A stretch of 18,181 nucleotides of DNA. Source: Gemmatimonadota bacterium (lineage in GTDB: Bacteria; Latescibacterota; UBA2968; UBA8231). The first letter of the stretch is position 1. Each line of letters opens with the position of its first letter. The position numbers were made by a program, and so were the translations under genes. This document shows positions 7,272 through 15,387 of the stretch, in pieces. A model generated the notes under the pieces. It had not been told where the DNA came from, did no database searches, and worked only from the letters and a program-made list of their open reading frames with translations. The DNA is taken from positions 1-18,181 of the forward strand of contig PATE01000015.1 in assembly GCA_002712305.1 (NCBI GenBank), read 5' to 3'.

Positions 7272-9173
7272 CTACATTCCGTAACCCATGCCCAGTTCGC
7301 CCTGCCACAGCGCTACGATCGCCCACAGAACACGCATGCAGATCTCACCGAAGATCAGACCGAGGAACAGGGGTCGAATCTGTCGATACGTCGTCGCACC
7401 GCCATAGCGGACCGTCAGCCACTTGGCGAACCAGCCCAACAGGGCCGGTCCCCACAGCCGCCAGCCGAAGCCGATTCCGAAGACAAATCCCATCGGGTGA
7501 AAGGGCCACCGGAGAAAATGCTGACGCAGCGCAGCCAGGCACCACGTAGATGCGGCACCGATGCCGTGGAAGGTTAGCCGCAGCCAGTCGGTCCCTCCCT
7601 CCACCGTGCCGGCATCTTTTATCAGATACAGGTAGAAGCGTCCGATCCGGGCCTCGTCACGTGCCCCTCCCTGCTCCTGCAGAGCGAAGATTCCGTATTC
7701 GTACATCGTCTCCAGCGAAAAGACAGTACCCGAGACCAGCCCGATCAGAAGGCCGAGGCTCATGGCCCATATCATCCGGCCTTCGCCTACACCTGTCTGT
7801 TCGGCCAGTTTGAGGCCCTCAAACTGCATTGCCGGCCACATGCCAATGATGGTGAAACCGAGGACTGCCAGGAATCCGAAGCCGACGTAGGTCTCGTCGG
7901 CAAACAGACCGGGACCCGTTCCGATAGTGACGAAGAACAGATATCCCATGATCTGGTGTACCGTCGTGATCGGCAGACCTCCGTCCACCCGCATTCGTAC
8001 AAAGGCCAGTGACAACAGGAAAAAGAGCAGGAGGCTCAAGGCTGCCAGTAACGGCGGCACCCCGATGGCGACAATCCACAGACACAAGCCGATGCAGCCG
8101 ATCAGGAAACCCCAGACAGCGCGATGCCTCAGGCTAAACATCTGCCCCAGTGACTTGCGGGCCGCCCAGAGGCTGAAACCGGCCAGAAAGAAGAGACCGC
8201 CGCGGGCCTGGCACATGAAGAATGGAAAATGACCGGGCCAGTCGAGCCAGGGCGAGCCATGGCCGGTGATGTATTCACCCCGCTCTTCCATGCGCCCCAT
8301 CATCTGCGTCAACAGTAACTGCAAGCGAGAGAACAGGAAGAAGACCCAAGTGGAGAAGGATATCTCCACGGGCGCCAGATAAGCGACACCGATCAACAGC
8401 GGCGAAAACTGAAAGACGAATGCCGACTCAAAAGGGGCCATCGATTTCCATGGTTCCTCGAGCAGGAAGTGCCCCACATCGAGGATGGTAGACAGCTCAC
8501 CCACGGCCGGATGGTAGTGATGGAGACCATTCACACCGAACAGAATTGCGGGAATCAAGCATCCCCACCAGAACAGGGGCCGGCCAAACAGCTCGTTGCG
8601 GAGTATGCCCAGCGGCAGCTCAAGAAGTGGGAATCCAACGCGCTCTACCTCCATCCAGCGGCGTCGGAGAATCAGGACCAGGCAAAGACCCGTGCCGAAG
8701 AGGAGGACGAAGAACAAGCCCCACCCAAGCAACGGTACCGTCCAGGCCTCCCACGGCACCTCGACACCCCCTTCAAAAGCGCCGACGGCAGGGGGGTCGT
8801 TTAAAGAACCAGGAACGAGCCACGAGGGCACCACCTGCAGGAACTTGTAGTACTGTCCGGTAGGTGTGGCGAAGCCGCCGTAGTAGCCCGTAACGAGACC
8901 GGGCAGGAATCGGTGTAGGAACGCAGCGCCCGTAGCGGACACGCCGATGGCGAGGGCGGCGTAGAGCGTGGCCCTCTCGCCAGGTGACACCCATCGTCGC
9001 AGAAGGGACGTCAGCGCCAGAATAAGAATGGGGATGGCGATGAAGACCTGGCCTAAGGGTGACGTGCCGCCGGCCAGGGCGGGACCGTTGAAAAGCAGTT
9101 CCGAACGCTGGATCAGCCAGGCCGATCCCGTCGTGATGGTCACGATAAGGAAGATGAGCCTCAGACTCGCCAT
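7272..9173 (-). CDS. OPT-like multi-spanning membrane transporter (DUF6785/DUF6784-like)
   Basis: A 633-residue membrane protein with about 14 hydrophobic segments beginning immediately at the N-terminus (LIFLIVTITTGSAWL). MEVERVGFPLLELPLG (174-189) parallels the ERLPFPLAP segment of the neighbouring transporter, and the C-terminal FHPMGFVFG, LGWFAKWLTVRYGG and YRQIRPLFLGLIFGE segments match what I recall of the DUF6784 end of OPT-like proteins. RVDGGLPITTVHQIMGYLF in the middle carries polar residues inside a membrane region and could line a substrate path. The ATG at 9173 lies one base after the TGA of the M28-FtsX fusion gene, so the two are translationally coupled. The second OPT-like gene follows after 66 bases. 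The role is probably import of an organic solute such as a peptide; this is inferred from family resemblance only. Confidence 0.82.
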   Translation of the reverse strand: MASLRLIFLIVTITTGSAWLIQRSELLFNGPALAGGTSPLGQVFIAIPILILALTSLLRRWVSPGERATLYAALAIGVSATGAAFLHRFLPGLVTGYYGGFATPTGQYYKFLQVVPSWLVPGSLNDPPAVGAFEGGVEVPWEAWTVPLLGWGLFFVLLFGTGLCLVLILRRRWMEVERVGFPLLELPLGILRNELFGRPLFWWGCLIPAILFGVNGLHHYHPAVGELSTILDVGHFLLEEPWKSMAPFESAFVFQFSPLLIGVAYLAPVEISFSTWVFFLFSRLQLLLTQMMGRMEERGEYITGHGSPWLDWPGHFPFFMCQARGGLFFLAGFSLWAARKSLGQMFSLRHRAVWGFLIGCIGLCLWIVAIGVPPLLAALSLLLFFLLSLAFVRMRVDGGLPITTVHQIMGYLFFVTIGTGPGLFADETYVGFGFLAVLGFTIIGMWPAMQFEGLKLAEQTGVGEGRMIWAMSLGLLIGLVSGTVFSLETMYEYGIFALQEQGGARDEARIGRFYLYLIKDAGTVEGGTDWLRLTFHGIGAASTWCLAALRQHFLRWPFHPMGFVFGIGFGWRLWGPALLGWFAKWLTVRYGGATTYRQIRPLFLGLIFGEICMRVLWAIVALWQGELGMGYGM

Positions 9174-9174
9174 C

Positions 9175-12100
9175 TCACGCTTCCCCGTGCGCTTTGGGGA
9201 TCAACCAATCCGACAGTCGGGCTACATAGATCTCTCGATCGGTGTCGGACAGAGCACGCCACATCAGAAACTGTTTACGCAGATCGTCGAGGAAAGTGCG
9301 ACTGACGCGGGTCCATGTATCCTGATCCCCCGACACCAAATTCAGCGTAACATCGATATCGCAGTACCGGGGATCGATTCCGGGTGCCATCAGTAGTGAG
9401 ACCTCCTGTACGACACCCTGATCGAAAGGGGCCAGCCAGGTTCGTGCCTCGACACAGATACGAGCGGCGGCATCGTGGTCCCCCTCGGTTCCACCGCACA
9501 CGGCCAGCGATTCCACGTAGAATCCGGCCCCGATCGACTGTTCCTGATGAGCCGCCCAGAATTCGGCCTGAAAGACAGCCATTCCCATGGCGTCCCGGCG
9601 GTTCAGCGTGAAGGGCAGTCGCATCTGCAGACAATGGCCTTCGGGTGCTGGTGGACGCCAGCGGCGCTCCACGCCGGGTGTGCAGATACGACCCGCCATG
9701 TGGGCAGGGTACAGAGCCGACAACACGACCAGGACTATCACCAGTCCCAAGGTCATGACCGCCGACATGGAGGAATAGTTCAGCTGCAGTCCCGGGAACA
9801 GTCCCAGGGCGCCCATACCCTGTGCCGCCGCCTGTCCGAGCAGATAGCCGAGGACGGCGCCGATCACGGCGAAGGCCACCGCTTCCGACATGAACAGACC
9901 ACTCACGTGATTGGGCGCCAGACCCACGGCATTGAAGGTGCCGATTTCGCGAGTTCGCTCGTACACGGCGCCCAGCATTGTGTTCAAGACGACGAGGGCG
10001 GCAATACCCACGGGGACGACGAGGGCCCCCAGTCCCGAGACGGAGGCGACTCCTACGGTGTTGACGAGATACCGGCGGCCCTCAAAACCGACGAAAAGAT
10101 TCAGATCGAGGGTTTCAGACAGCTCTGTGAGCACCTGGTGTGCATCGTCGTCGGAGACGACGATCCCCACCGATGCCAGGGTCGCTTTCTCCCAACGCAG
10201 TAACGACGCAAAGGGTAACACCGCCACCTGGGCCCCGGGCAGGTGTGTGAAAGCCGGCAGACGACCGGAGCTGGTGCCCATCTCCGACTCCACTGGCTTC
10301 TGAGCTTCTGGATCCAAGGGCGTCAGCGGCTCGCCGTTGAGATCCGGGCGATCCAGGGCCTGGGGAGCCAGCAGACCGATGACACGGAAAGACTCGCCGA
10401 AGATCCGCACCTGCACCGATCCCAGATCAGCTGCAGCGATCCCAAGAGAATCGGCGACTCCCGTGGGCAGCAGGCAGACGTCCTGCTCCCCGACGGCCAA
10501 CCAGCGACCTGCCACCAGATCCTGCTGCGGGGCGACCAACTCCGCTTCCCTTGCCGTTAGACCTGCAAACCCAAGAACCCCAGCTGACCGACGTGACACC
10601 TCGCCGGGCCCCTGCTCAAGATCGAGCCGGAAACTGCTGGACAGATTCGTCACGGACATCCATGCCCTGGGCACCGTGCGCTCAGGGCCGAAACGGTCTC
10701 GCAGCGCATCGTAGGCGTTCATCTCCATGGTCCGCCACGATCGCATCCGCACCAGAGCGCCTGAGTAGGGTGCGGTTTGCTGCGTGTCGACCCAGTTGGC
10801 GCGCAGTGACTCCTGGATCGATGTGAAAGAGAGGACGACGAAGGTGAGCAGGACCAGTGTCGAGCAGGTCAGGGCAGTTCGCAACGGACGCCGTCGCAGA
10901 TGAGCCAGCCCCACAGACACGGAGGTCAGCATGGTCCCTGCCCGCCCCGTGTCACCACGGCCGTGGCCACCCGCCAGATCGACCAATTCTCGATTCAGGC
11001 GGGAGATCCCGATGCCCGTCACCAGCAATCCGAGAGACAGAATGACGAAACCCAGCAGGATGATGACGGGAGAGATCGACAATTCGAAGGCCGGGTGCAG
11101 GTATCGCAGTGCGAGAAAACCGGCAAGAAAGAAAGCGAAGTAGGCGATCACCTGACGCCGCACGTCGGAGAAGCCGAACAGCAACCGTTCCATGAAATGG
11201 GCGAAGGGCAGCAGCGCCGCCAGCAGAAAGAGAGCTCCCTTGATGACTCCGGCCTGCGTCCGTTCCACATCACGATAGGCGCTGATGGCATAAGCCCACG
11301 CCCGGCGCGAGCGTTCGATGAACGCCTGGTGGCGGTTCTGTGCGCGGGCCAATTCAGCCGCGGACAGGTGATCTCGCGCCTTCTCCGAGAAGCTGCTCAA
11401 GCGGCCATTTCGAACACCGTGGCGTCGCAGGTTGCCGATACGCTGTTCGTTCAGGGACTGCACGTCATGGGCTACCCGGTAGATGGAATGAGTCAGGCGC
11501 CCCTCACCTTCCACGATGTAGCCGTGGCCTGTGGGTTTTCGTGAATCAGAGTTGAGCAGCAACAGTCGACGACCCAGGCCAAAGGTGCCCGTCGTCATGA
11601 CCACTTTGACCCGCGTGTCGGCCGGCGCGAAGGCCACAGCTGCCGGCTCAATCCAGGAACCGACACGGTTCTTGTATCCGAACAGGTCCATCTCGACCGG
11701 TGTCAGGGGTAGCGTTCCACCCAGGACGGGCAATTCCGCTTCGGTGATCGCGTCGATCAGTTCCAGTCGTTCGGGTGTGATCAGATTGCGAGGGTCGAAG
11801 ATGTCGGGCAGGGCCAGCCCCTTCATCTCAGCCGTGACGATCTGTACCTCTTTGTCGAAGTCGTCCATCTGCACTGTGAGTCTGCGGCCGGGTAGCCGCC
11901 GTTCACCGTGTAGTCCCCAATCCGATACAGCCGTCACTTCGCCCGTCAGCGAATCGAGGCCATACGCCTCGATCCGCACGGGTCGCGTATAGATGATACG
12001 AGTCTCGATACCCGGGATCTCGAACCGACCCGAATCATCCGCTACCGCCCAGACGTCCGGTCTCACACCGACCATCGTCGGCTCGCGCAACCTCACCCGT

Positions 12101-13650
12101 ACCAGGGCCCCCGCCGTCGGCTGATCGGGCAGATAGCTACGCGGGCCAAAGTGAACGACCTGCCCTCGAAGCGTACCGAAGACGTCATTCCCCCATTCCC
12201 AGGCCTCAAGGTCTTCATCCTCCCACAGCCGTGGCAGGAGCCAGGTAAGCAGCTGGACCTGCCTGCTGAGTCGGATGAGTCGGTCCTCGTCCAAATCGGA
12301 GAACCGGTCCAGGGGCATGTCGGTCAGCGGGCGGCTATCGTTGAAGGTTTGGAAGATGAGGGCAGGACATCCTGCCAACGCCGCCACCGAGGCCCCCACA
12401 GGCAGCACGTGGGGCAGCCCACCCAGATCGAGCCGGGATAGATCCTGTCGCAGCCCGTTGCCGAGAATCCTGCGCCCCCCAAGCACGGAGTCCTCGTAGG
12501 CGACGGCCAGACCCATGAGCCGCTCGGTGAGCGGTGGCGCTATCAGGGGCGTACGGAAGGGTGCCGCTGGTTTGCCCACACCGAGGATGTCGCTGCCCGT
12601 CGACAGATCCAGGCCGACGAACATCCGCAACTCAAACTGTCCGAGACGATCGACCAGGGCGGCGTCGCCAGGCGAGAGATCTGCCTCTCGTGGGCGGCGT
12701 CCGGCAGCCTGTTGCAGCAGGGGCACCAGATGTCGCATACCCGCCAGATTGTGGTAGTGGCCATCGGACAGCACGAGCGCCACACTACGGCGCGGTGGAC
12801 GGATCTGCAGCGCGCGTGCCAGCTCCAGCAGGGCGGCGGCGCTGCTGGCCTGTTCTGCGCCGGGGGCCAGGGCAGGCACGCTCGACATGGCATCGTAGTG
12901 GGCGCCGGCCATGACGAGTTCCGATCGCAGGTCTGGGTCGGATCCCTCGATGATGCCGATGAGGTTCGTCGCCGTCACATTCACCCACGACATCCGGCCT
13001 TCGATCAACACATTCGAACCGGACTTAGCCAGTTGGCGCAGGTCGTCGGCGATCGGCGCGGCAGCGTAGAGGCGGGGAAAGGCAGCGGGCACTCCAAGAA
13101 ACTTCTGCGCCGCCTCTTTCCGGTGGGCCGGGCCTGTCTCGAGAAAGATGACGGCGCTGGCGCCGAGAAGGAAGGCATCCATCCACGCAGTACCACTGTC
13201 GTAGTCGAGCAGGACAATCCGATCCTCGATATCCTGTCCATCGAGTCCAGACAGAACATCGCCACCCGCATCGATCAGGCGGCCCCGCAAGCCGGCCACC
13301 GGCAGTGTGGATGTACGCACGAGATTCGGCCACACCGAATGCAGACGATACTGAAGTCCTGATGCCGACAGCGTGAATCCCTCATCGACGGGAACCGGCA
13401 CGGCAAATGACTGCCTGTGGATCTCCGTCACGCCGCTGTGTCCCAGCGCCTGGATGAGATACTCAGCCGCTTCGGCGGCACCCGCGTAGCCAGTGACTCG
13501 CGACTCCACAGCAGACAGAGCAGCGACAACATCGCGCAGACGCTCATCTGACTCAACCGACACCGCCCACGCAGACGGGGCCAGGATGCTCATCAGCAGA
13601 ATGACGACGGCGAAACGCAGGACTGACACTCCACTCGGTGGGGGGCACAT
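9175..13650 (-). CDS. Degenerate M28 peptidase domain fused to FtsX/MacB-type permease
   Basis: A 1491-residue protein. The order is: signal peptide or anchor (1-29, ending APSAWA); M28-like domain with PA-type insert (about 35-475); carboxypeptidase-regulatory-like beta region (about 488-597); uncharacterised region (600-760); three or four membrane helices (about 801-885); an FtsX/MacB-like unit with helix 925-945, periplasmic domain 950-1190 and three helices (about 1200-1320, containing VYERTREIGTFNAVGLAP); and a soluble C-terminus. M28 metal sites look broken: HYD (251-253) is present, but GADDN is GAEQA, the usual GEE is DGHYHN (296-301), and the last His region reads TFNDSRP. It is therefore probably a binding or scaffold domain. 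ATG 13650 is preferred over 13701 because AGGGA (13657-13661) and the signal peptide fit. No ABC ATPase gene is in the window. Confidence 0.85.
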   Translation of the reverse strand: MCPPPSGVSVLRFAVVILLMSILAPSAWAVSVESDERLRDVVAALSAVESRVTGYAGAAEAAEYLIQALGHSGVTEIHRQSFAVPVPVDEGFTLSASGLQYRLHSVWPNLVRTSTLPVAGLRGRLIDAGGDVLSGLDGQDIEDRIVLLDYDSGTAWMDAFLLGASAVIFLETGPAHRKEAAQKFLGVPAAFPRLYAAAPIADDLRQLAKSGSNVLIEGRMSWVNVTATNLIGIIEGSDPDLRSELVMAGAHYDAMSSVPALAPGAEQASSAAALLELARALQIRPPRRSVALVLSDGHYHNLAGMRHLVPLLQQAAGRRPREADLSPGDAALVDRLGQFELRMFVGLDLSTGSDILGVGKPAAPFRTPLIAPPLTERLMGLAVAYEDSVLGGRRILGNGLRQDLSRLDLGGLPHVLPVGASVAALAGCPALIFQTFNDSRPLTDMPLDRFSDLDEDRLIRLSRQVQLLTWLLPRLWEDEDLEAWEWGNDVFGTLRGQVVHFGPRSYLPDQPTAGALVRVRLREPTMVGVRPDVWAVADDSGRFEIPGIETRIIYTRPVRIEAYGLDSLTGEVTAVSDWGLHGERRLPGRRLTVQMDDFDKEVQIVTAEMKGLALPDIFDPRNLITPERLELIDAITEAELPVLGGTLPLTPVEMDLFGYKNRVGSWIEPAAVAFAPADTRVKVVMTTGTFGLGRRLLLLNSDSRKPTGHGYIVEGEGRLTHSIYRVAHDVQSLNEQRIGNLRRHGVRNGRLSSFSEKARDHLSAAELARAQNRHQAFIERSRRAWAYAISAYRDVERTQAGVIKGALFLLAALLPFAHFMERLLFGFSDVRRQVIAYFAFFLAGFLALRYLHPAFELSISPVIILLGFVILSLGLLVTGIGISRLNRELVDLAGGHGRGDTGRAGTMLTSVSVGLAHLRRRPLRTALTCSTLVLLTFVVLSFTSIQESLRANWVDTQQTAPYSGALVRMRSWRTMEMNAYDALRDRFGPERTVPRAWMSVTNLSSSFRLDLEQGPGEVSRRSAGVLGFAGLTAREAELVAPQQDLVAGRWLAVGEQDVCLLPTGVADSLGIAAADLGSVQVRIFGESFRVIGLLAPQALDRPDLNGEPLTPLDPEAQKPVESEMGTSSGRLPAFTHLPGAQVAVLPFASLLRWEKATLASVGIVVSDDDAHQVLTELSETLDLNLFVGFEGRRYLVNTVGVASVSGLGALVVPVGIAALVVLNTMLGAVYERTREIGTFNAVGLAPNHVSGLFMSEAVAFAVIGAVLGYLLGQAAAQGMGALGLFPGLQLNYSSMSAVMTLGLVIVLVVLSALYPAHMAGRICTPGVERRWRPPAPEGHCLQMRLPFTLNRRDAMGMAVFQAEFWAAHQEQSIGAGFYVESLAVCGGTEGDHDAAARICVEARTWLAPFDQGVVQEVSLLMAPGIDPRYCDIDVTLNLVSGDQDTWTRVSRTFLDDLRKQFLMWRALSDTDREIYVARLSDWLIPKAHGEA

Positions 13651-13653
13651 GAT

Positions 13654-13661
13654 CTCTCCCT
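13654..13661 (-). promoter_or_regulatory. Ribosome binding site that decides the M28-FtsX start
   Basis: On the minus strand AGGGAGAG is followed by ATC and the ATG at 13650 (AGGGA to ATG spacing 6). The frame also contains an upstream ATG at 13701, but that start would place 17 charged residues before the signal peptide and has no comparable SD. Confidence 0.75.
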
Positions 13662-13745
13662 GCTGAAGGTAGTGTATCCTCTCGTGGCGGTCTTCCCTCA
13701 CTCCACCTCTGCCACCTTCATGACACCGCTTTCCGCGACGGGTTC

Positions 13746-13757
13746 ACCGAAAACGGT
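13746..13757. promoter_or_regulatory. Short palindrome ACCGAAAACGGT, possible operator
   Basis: A perfect 4-bp inverted repeat, ACCG and CGGT, around AAAA. It lies 96 bases upstream of the M28-FtsX start codon in the divergent region. It could be a regulator half-site pair, but repeats this short also arise by chance. Confidence 0.2.
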
Positions 13758-13824
13758 AAGCCCACAACGGGGAATCGGCGTGTCACACTCGATGCTGGAC
13801 ACACTGCAGCCGGGACTGACCCGA

Positions 13825-13857
13825 TTGCCCGCGAGAGACGCCCTGCCCATATTGGGC
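13825..13857 (+). promoter_or_regulatory. Weak sigma-70-like promoter candidate with overlapping palindrome
   Basis: TTGCCC (13825-13830) and CATATT (13848-13853) are separated by 17 bases and each matches consensus at four of six positions. The -10 candidate is embedded in a perfect palindrome, GCCCA-TAT-TGGGC (13845-13857), which would suit repression by a dimeric regulator. The pair points toward the aminotransferase at 13964. The match is weak and the organism's sigma-factor preference is unknown. Confidence 0.2.
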
Positions 13858-13963
13858 CCTGACGGAACCGAACCACCCACGAGACAACGAGGGTCGTCGG
13901 AGACGATTCTCGCTCAGGCGGAATTTCACCCATCAACCGACGTCACCACCAGGAGATCGAGAA

Positions 13964-15265
13964 ATGGAGCGGCGCGGGTTCCTCAGAGGTGCAAGCAGTG
14001 TCGTGGGTGCCTCCTTGCTAAGCGGGAGCTGGTCGGCCGCACAGAGTGCAGGGGGCCCGTCCGTACCACCCATGGGGATGACCAATCTGGGGGGAGGTGC
14101 ACCGACGGATGAAGCATTCTGGACACAGATCCGCCAGCAGTTCCGACTGAGCCACGACCGGATCTATCTGAACACGGCCGGCCTGGGCCCGTCGCCACGG
14201 CGCGTCATCCGTGCCGTAAGCGAGATGATCGAGGATCTGGAAGATCGCTGTGAATCCGGCCACAGCCACGATCTATGGGAGACGGCCAAGGGCCGCGCCG
14301 CCCGCATTCTCGGCTGCGATCCGGACGAGATCGCCTACACGCGCAATACGACCGAAGGCGTCAACATCGTCTGCAATGGCCTTCCCCTGGAAACCGGCGA
14401 TGAGGTCATCACGACGACGCACGAACATGTAGGCAATACCATCTCCTGGTTGGCTCGGCAGCGACGTGACGGGATCAGGATGCGCGTATTCGAGCCGTCC
14501 ATGACCTCGGCAGCGGAGACCCTACAGCGGCTGACGGATCTCATCACCCCCCGGACACGGGCCATCTCCATCTCCCACATCACCACCGCCACGGGGCAGG
14601 TCCTGCCACTGGAGCAGATCGGCAAACTTGCAGCTGAGCACGATCTCTACTACTTCGTCGACGGTGCCCAGTCAGCGGGACACATCCCCCTCGACATGCG
14701 GGCCATCGGCTGCCATGCCTACGCCACATCCGGTCACAAATGGCTCTTGGGTCCGAAGGGCACGGGATTGCTCTATGTGCGCAAAGATGCTCTGGATTTG
14801 GTCGAGGCGCGCTGGGTCGGCGCCTACTCGGGCGGCGGCGACTTCGACATGTCCACCGGTGAGTTCTCCTTCGCCACCACGGCGCAACGTTACGAATTCG
14901 GCACCGTCCCCGTCAGTCTCTTCCACGGCCTCAGTGAGGCCATGGGATTCCTGCTGGATCTGGGCATGCATCGCGTCTGGGATCGCTCCCACTATCTGGG
15001 AACCCGTCTGATCGAAGGTTTGGATTCAGCCGGGGCCGAGGTCATCTCCCCCAGAGCCGCCGATGAACACAGTGGTATCGTCACGTTCCGCGTGGAGGGG
15101 ATGTCGCGCGCAGATCTGCAGGGATATCTGGCGAAGGACTTCAAGATCCGCTCGCGTGGCATCTATGAAGGAGGGCTGGATGCGGTGCGGGTCGCGCCTC
15201 ACATCTACAGCGCCGCCACAGACGTGGACCGCGTCATCGAGGCCGTTGAGGCTCTGAAACTGTAG
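13964..15265 (+). CDS. Tat-exported class V aminotransferase-fold PLP enzyme
   Basis: A 433-residue protein beginning with a twin-arginine type leader (ERRGFLRGASS, hydrophobic core, then an Ala/Ser-rich stretch to about residue 30). The rest is a class V aminotransferase fold related to cysteine desulfurases and isopenicillin-N epimerase: YLNTAGLGP (68-76), TRNTTEG (126-132) for phosphate binding, THEHVGN (152-158), FVDGAQSAGH (231-240) with the PLP-pairing D233, and SGHKWLLGPKG (256-266) with the Schiff-base lysine K259. All key PLP residues are present, so it is probably active. Export by Tat fits a cofactor loaded before translocation. AGGAG lies 8 bases before the ATG. The gene is monocistronic by position, divergent from the M28-FtsX series and convergent with a TPR lipoprotein. 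The substrate is unknown; a desulfurase, epimerase or lyase role is possible. Confidence 0.9.
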   Translation: MERRGFLRGASSVVGASLLSGSWSAAQSAGGPSVPPMGMTNLGGGAPTDEAFWTQIRQQFRLSHDRIYLNTAGLGPSPRRVIRAVSEMIEDLEDRCESGHSHDLWETAKGRAARILGCDPDEIAYTRNTTEGVNIVCNGLPLETGDEVITTTHEHVGNTISWLARQRRDGIRMRVFEPSMTSAAETLQRLTDLITPRTRAISISHITTATGQVLPLEQIGKLAAEHDLYYFVDGAQSAGHIPLDMRAIGCHAYATSGHKWLLGPKGTGLLYVRKDALDLVEARWVGAYSGGGDFDMSTGEFSFATTAQRYEFGTVPVSLFHGLSEAMGFLLDLGMHRVWDRSHYLGTRLIEGLDSAGAEVISPRAADEHSGIVTFRVEGMSRADLQGYLAKDFKIRSRGIYEGGLDAVRVAPHIYSAATDVDRVIEAVEALKL

Positions 15266-15284
15266 TCGGCACACGCTGAAACAA

Positions 15285-15297
15285 GCGGGGGCCCCGC
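15285..15297. repeat. GC-rich palindrome after the aminotransferase
   Basis: GCGGGG-G-CCCCGC is a perfect inverted repeat in the 122-base gap between two convergent genes. It could form a short 4-bp stem with a 5-base loop. It has no T tract, so it is a weak candidate for transcription termination on its own and may act with the hairpin at 15329-15354. Confidence 0.4.
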
Positions 15298-15328
15298 GGT
15301 GGTGCGGACGGCCCGACCATTCCAGGCG

Positions 15329-15354
15329 AAACTTGGAGGAGGATCCTCAAGTTT
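15329..15354. terminator. Hairpin between convergent genes, probable bidirectional terminator
   Basis: AAACTTG and AGGA pair with TCCT and CAAGTTT to form an 11-bp stem with one bulged G and a GGA loop. The A-rich left end and T-rich right end give short U runs in both directions. It lies 63 bases after the aminotransferase stop and 33 bases beyond the stop of the minus-strand TPR lipoprotein gene, the expected place for a shared terminator. The U tracts are only three bases, so efficiency is uncertain. Confidence 0.55.
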
Positions 15355-15387
15355 GTATGGCAGACAGATCCTGTTGTCTGATCCGGC

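Larger units (their letters stand above)
13651..13963. other. Divergent intergenic region, 313 bases, no supported gene
   Basis: The region separates the minus-strand M28-FtsX series from the plus-strand aminotransferase and must hold their promoters. Small open frames exist on both strands, for example a 60-codon frame at 13698-13880 on the minus strand, but none has an SD plus recognisable protein features. Two short perfect palindromes are present (13746-13757 and 13845-13857). AGGAG at 13951-13955 serves the aminotransferase start with 8-base spacing. No strong consensus promoter is seen for the minus-strand series. Confidence 0.7.

Noticed and set aside
9475-10203. 242-codon plus-strand frame opposite the FtsX region
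   Set aside because: It is a His/Gln/Asp-rich shadow with no family resemblance; the opposite strand encodes clear permease motifs.
13651-13701. Start at 13701 for the M28-FtsX gene
   Set aside because: It would put a charged 17-residue stretch before a clear signal peptide; ATG 13650 has the good SD.
13698-13880. 60-codon minus-strand frame in the divergent region
   Set aside because: It has no SD or recognisable features and lies where promoters are expected.
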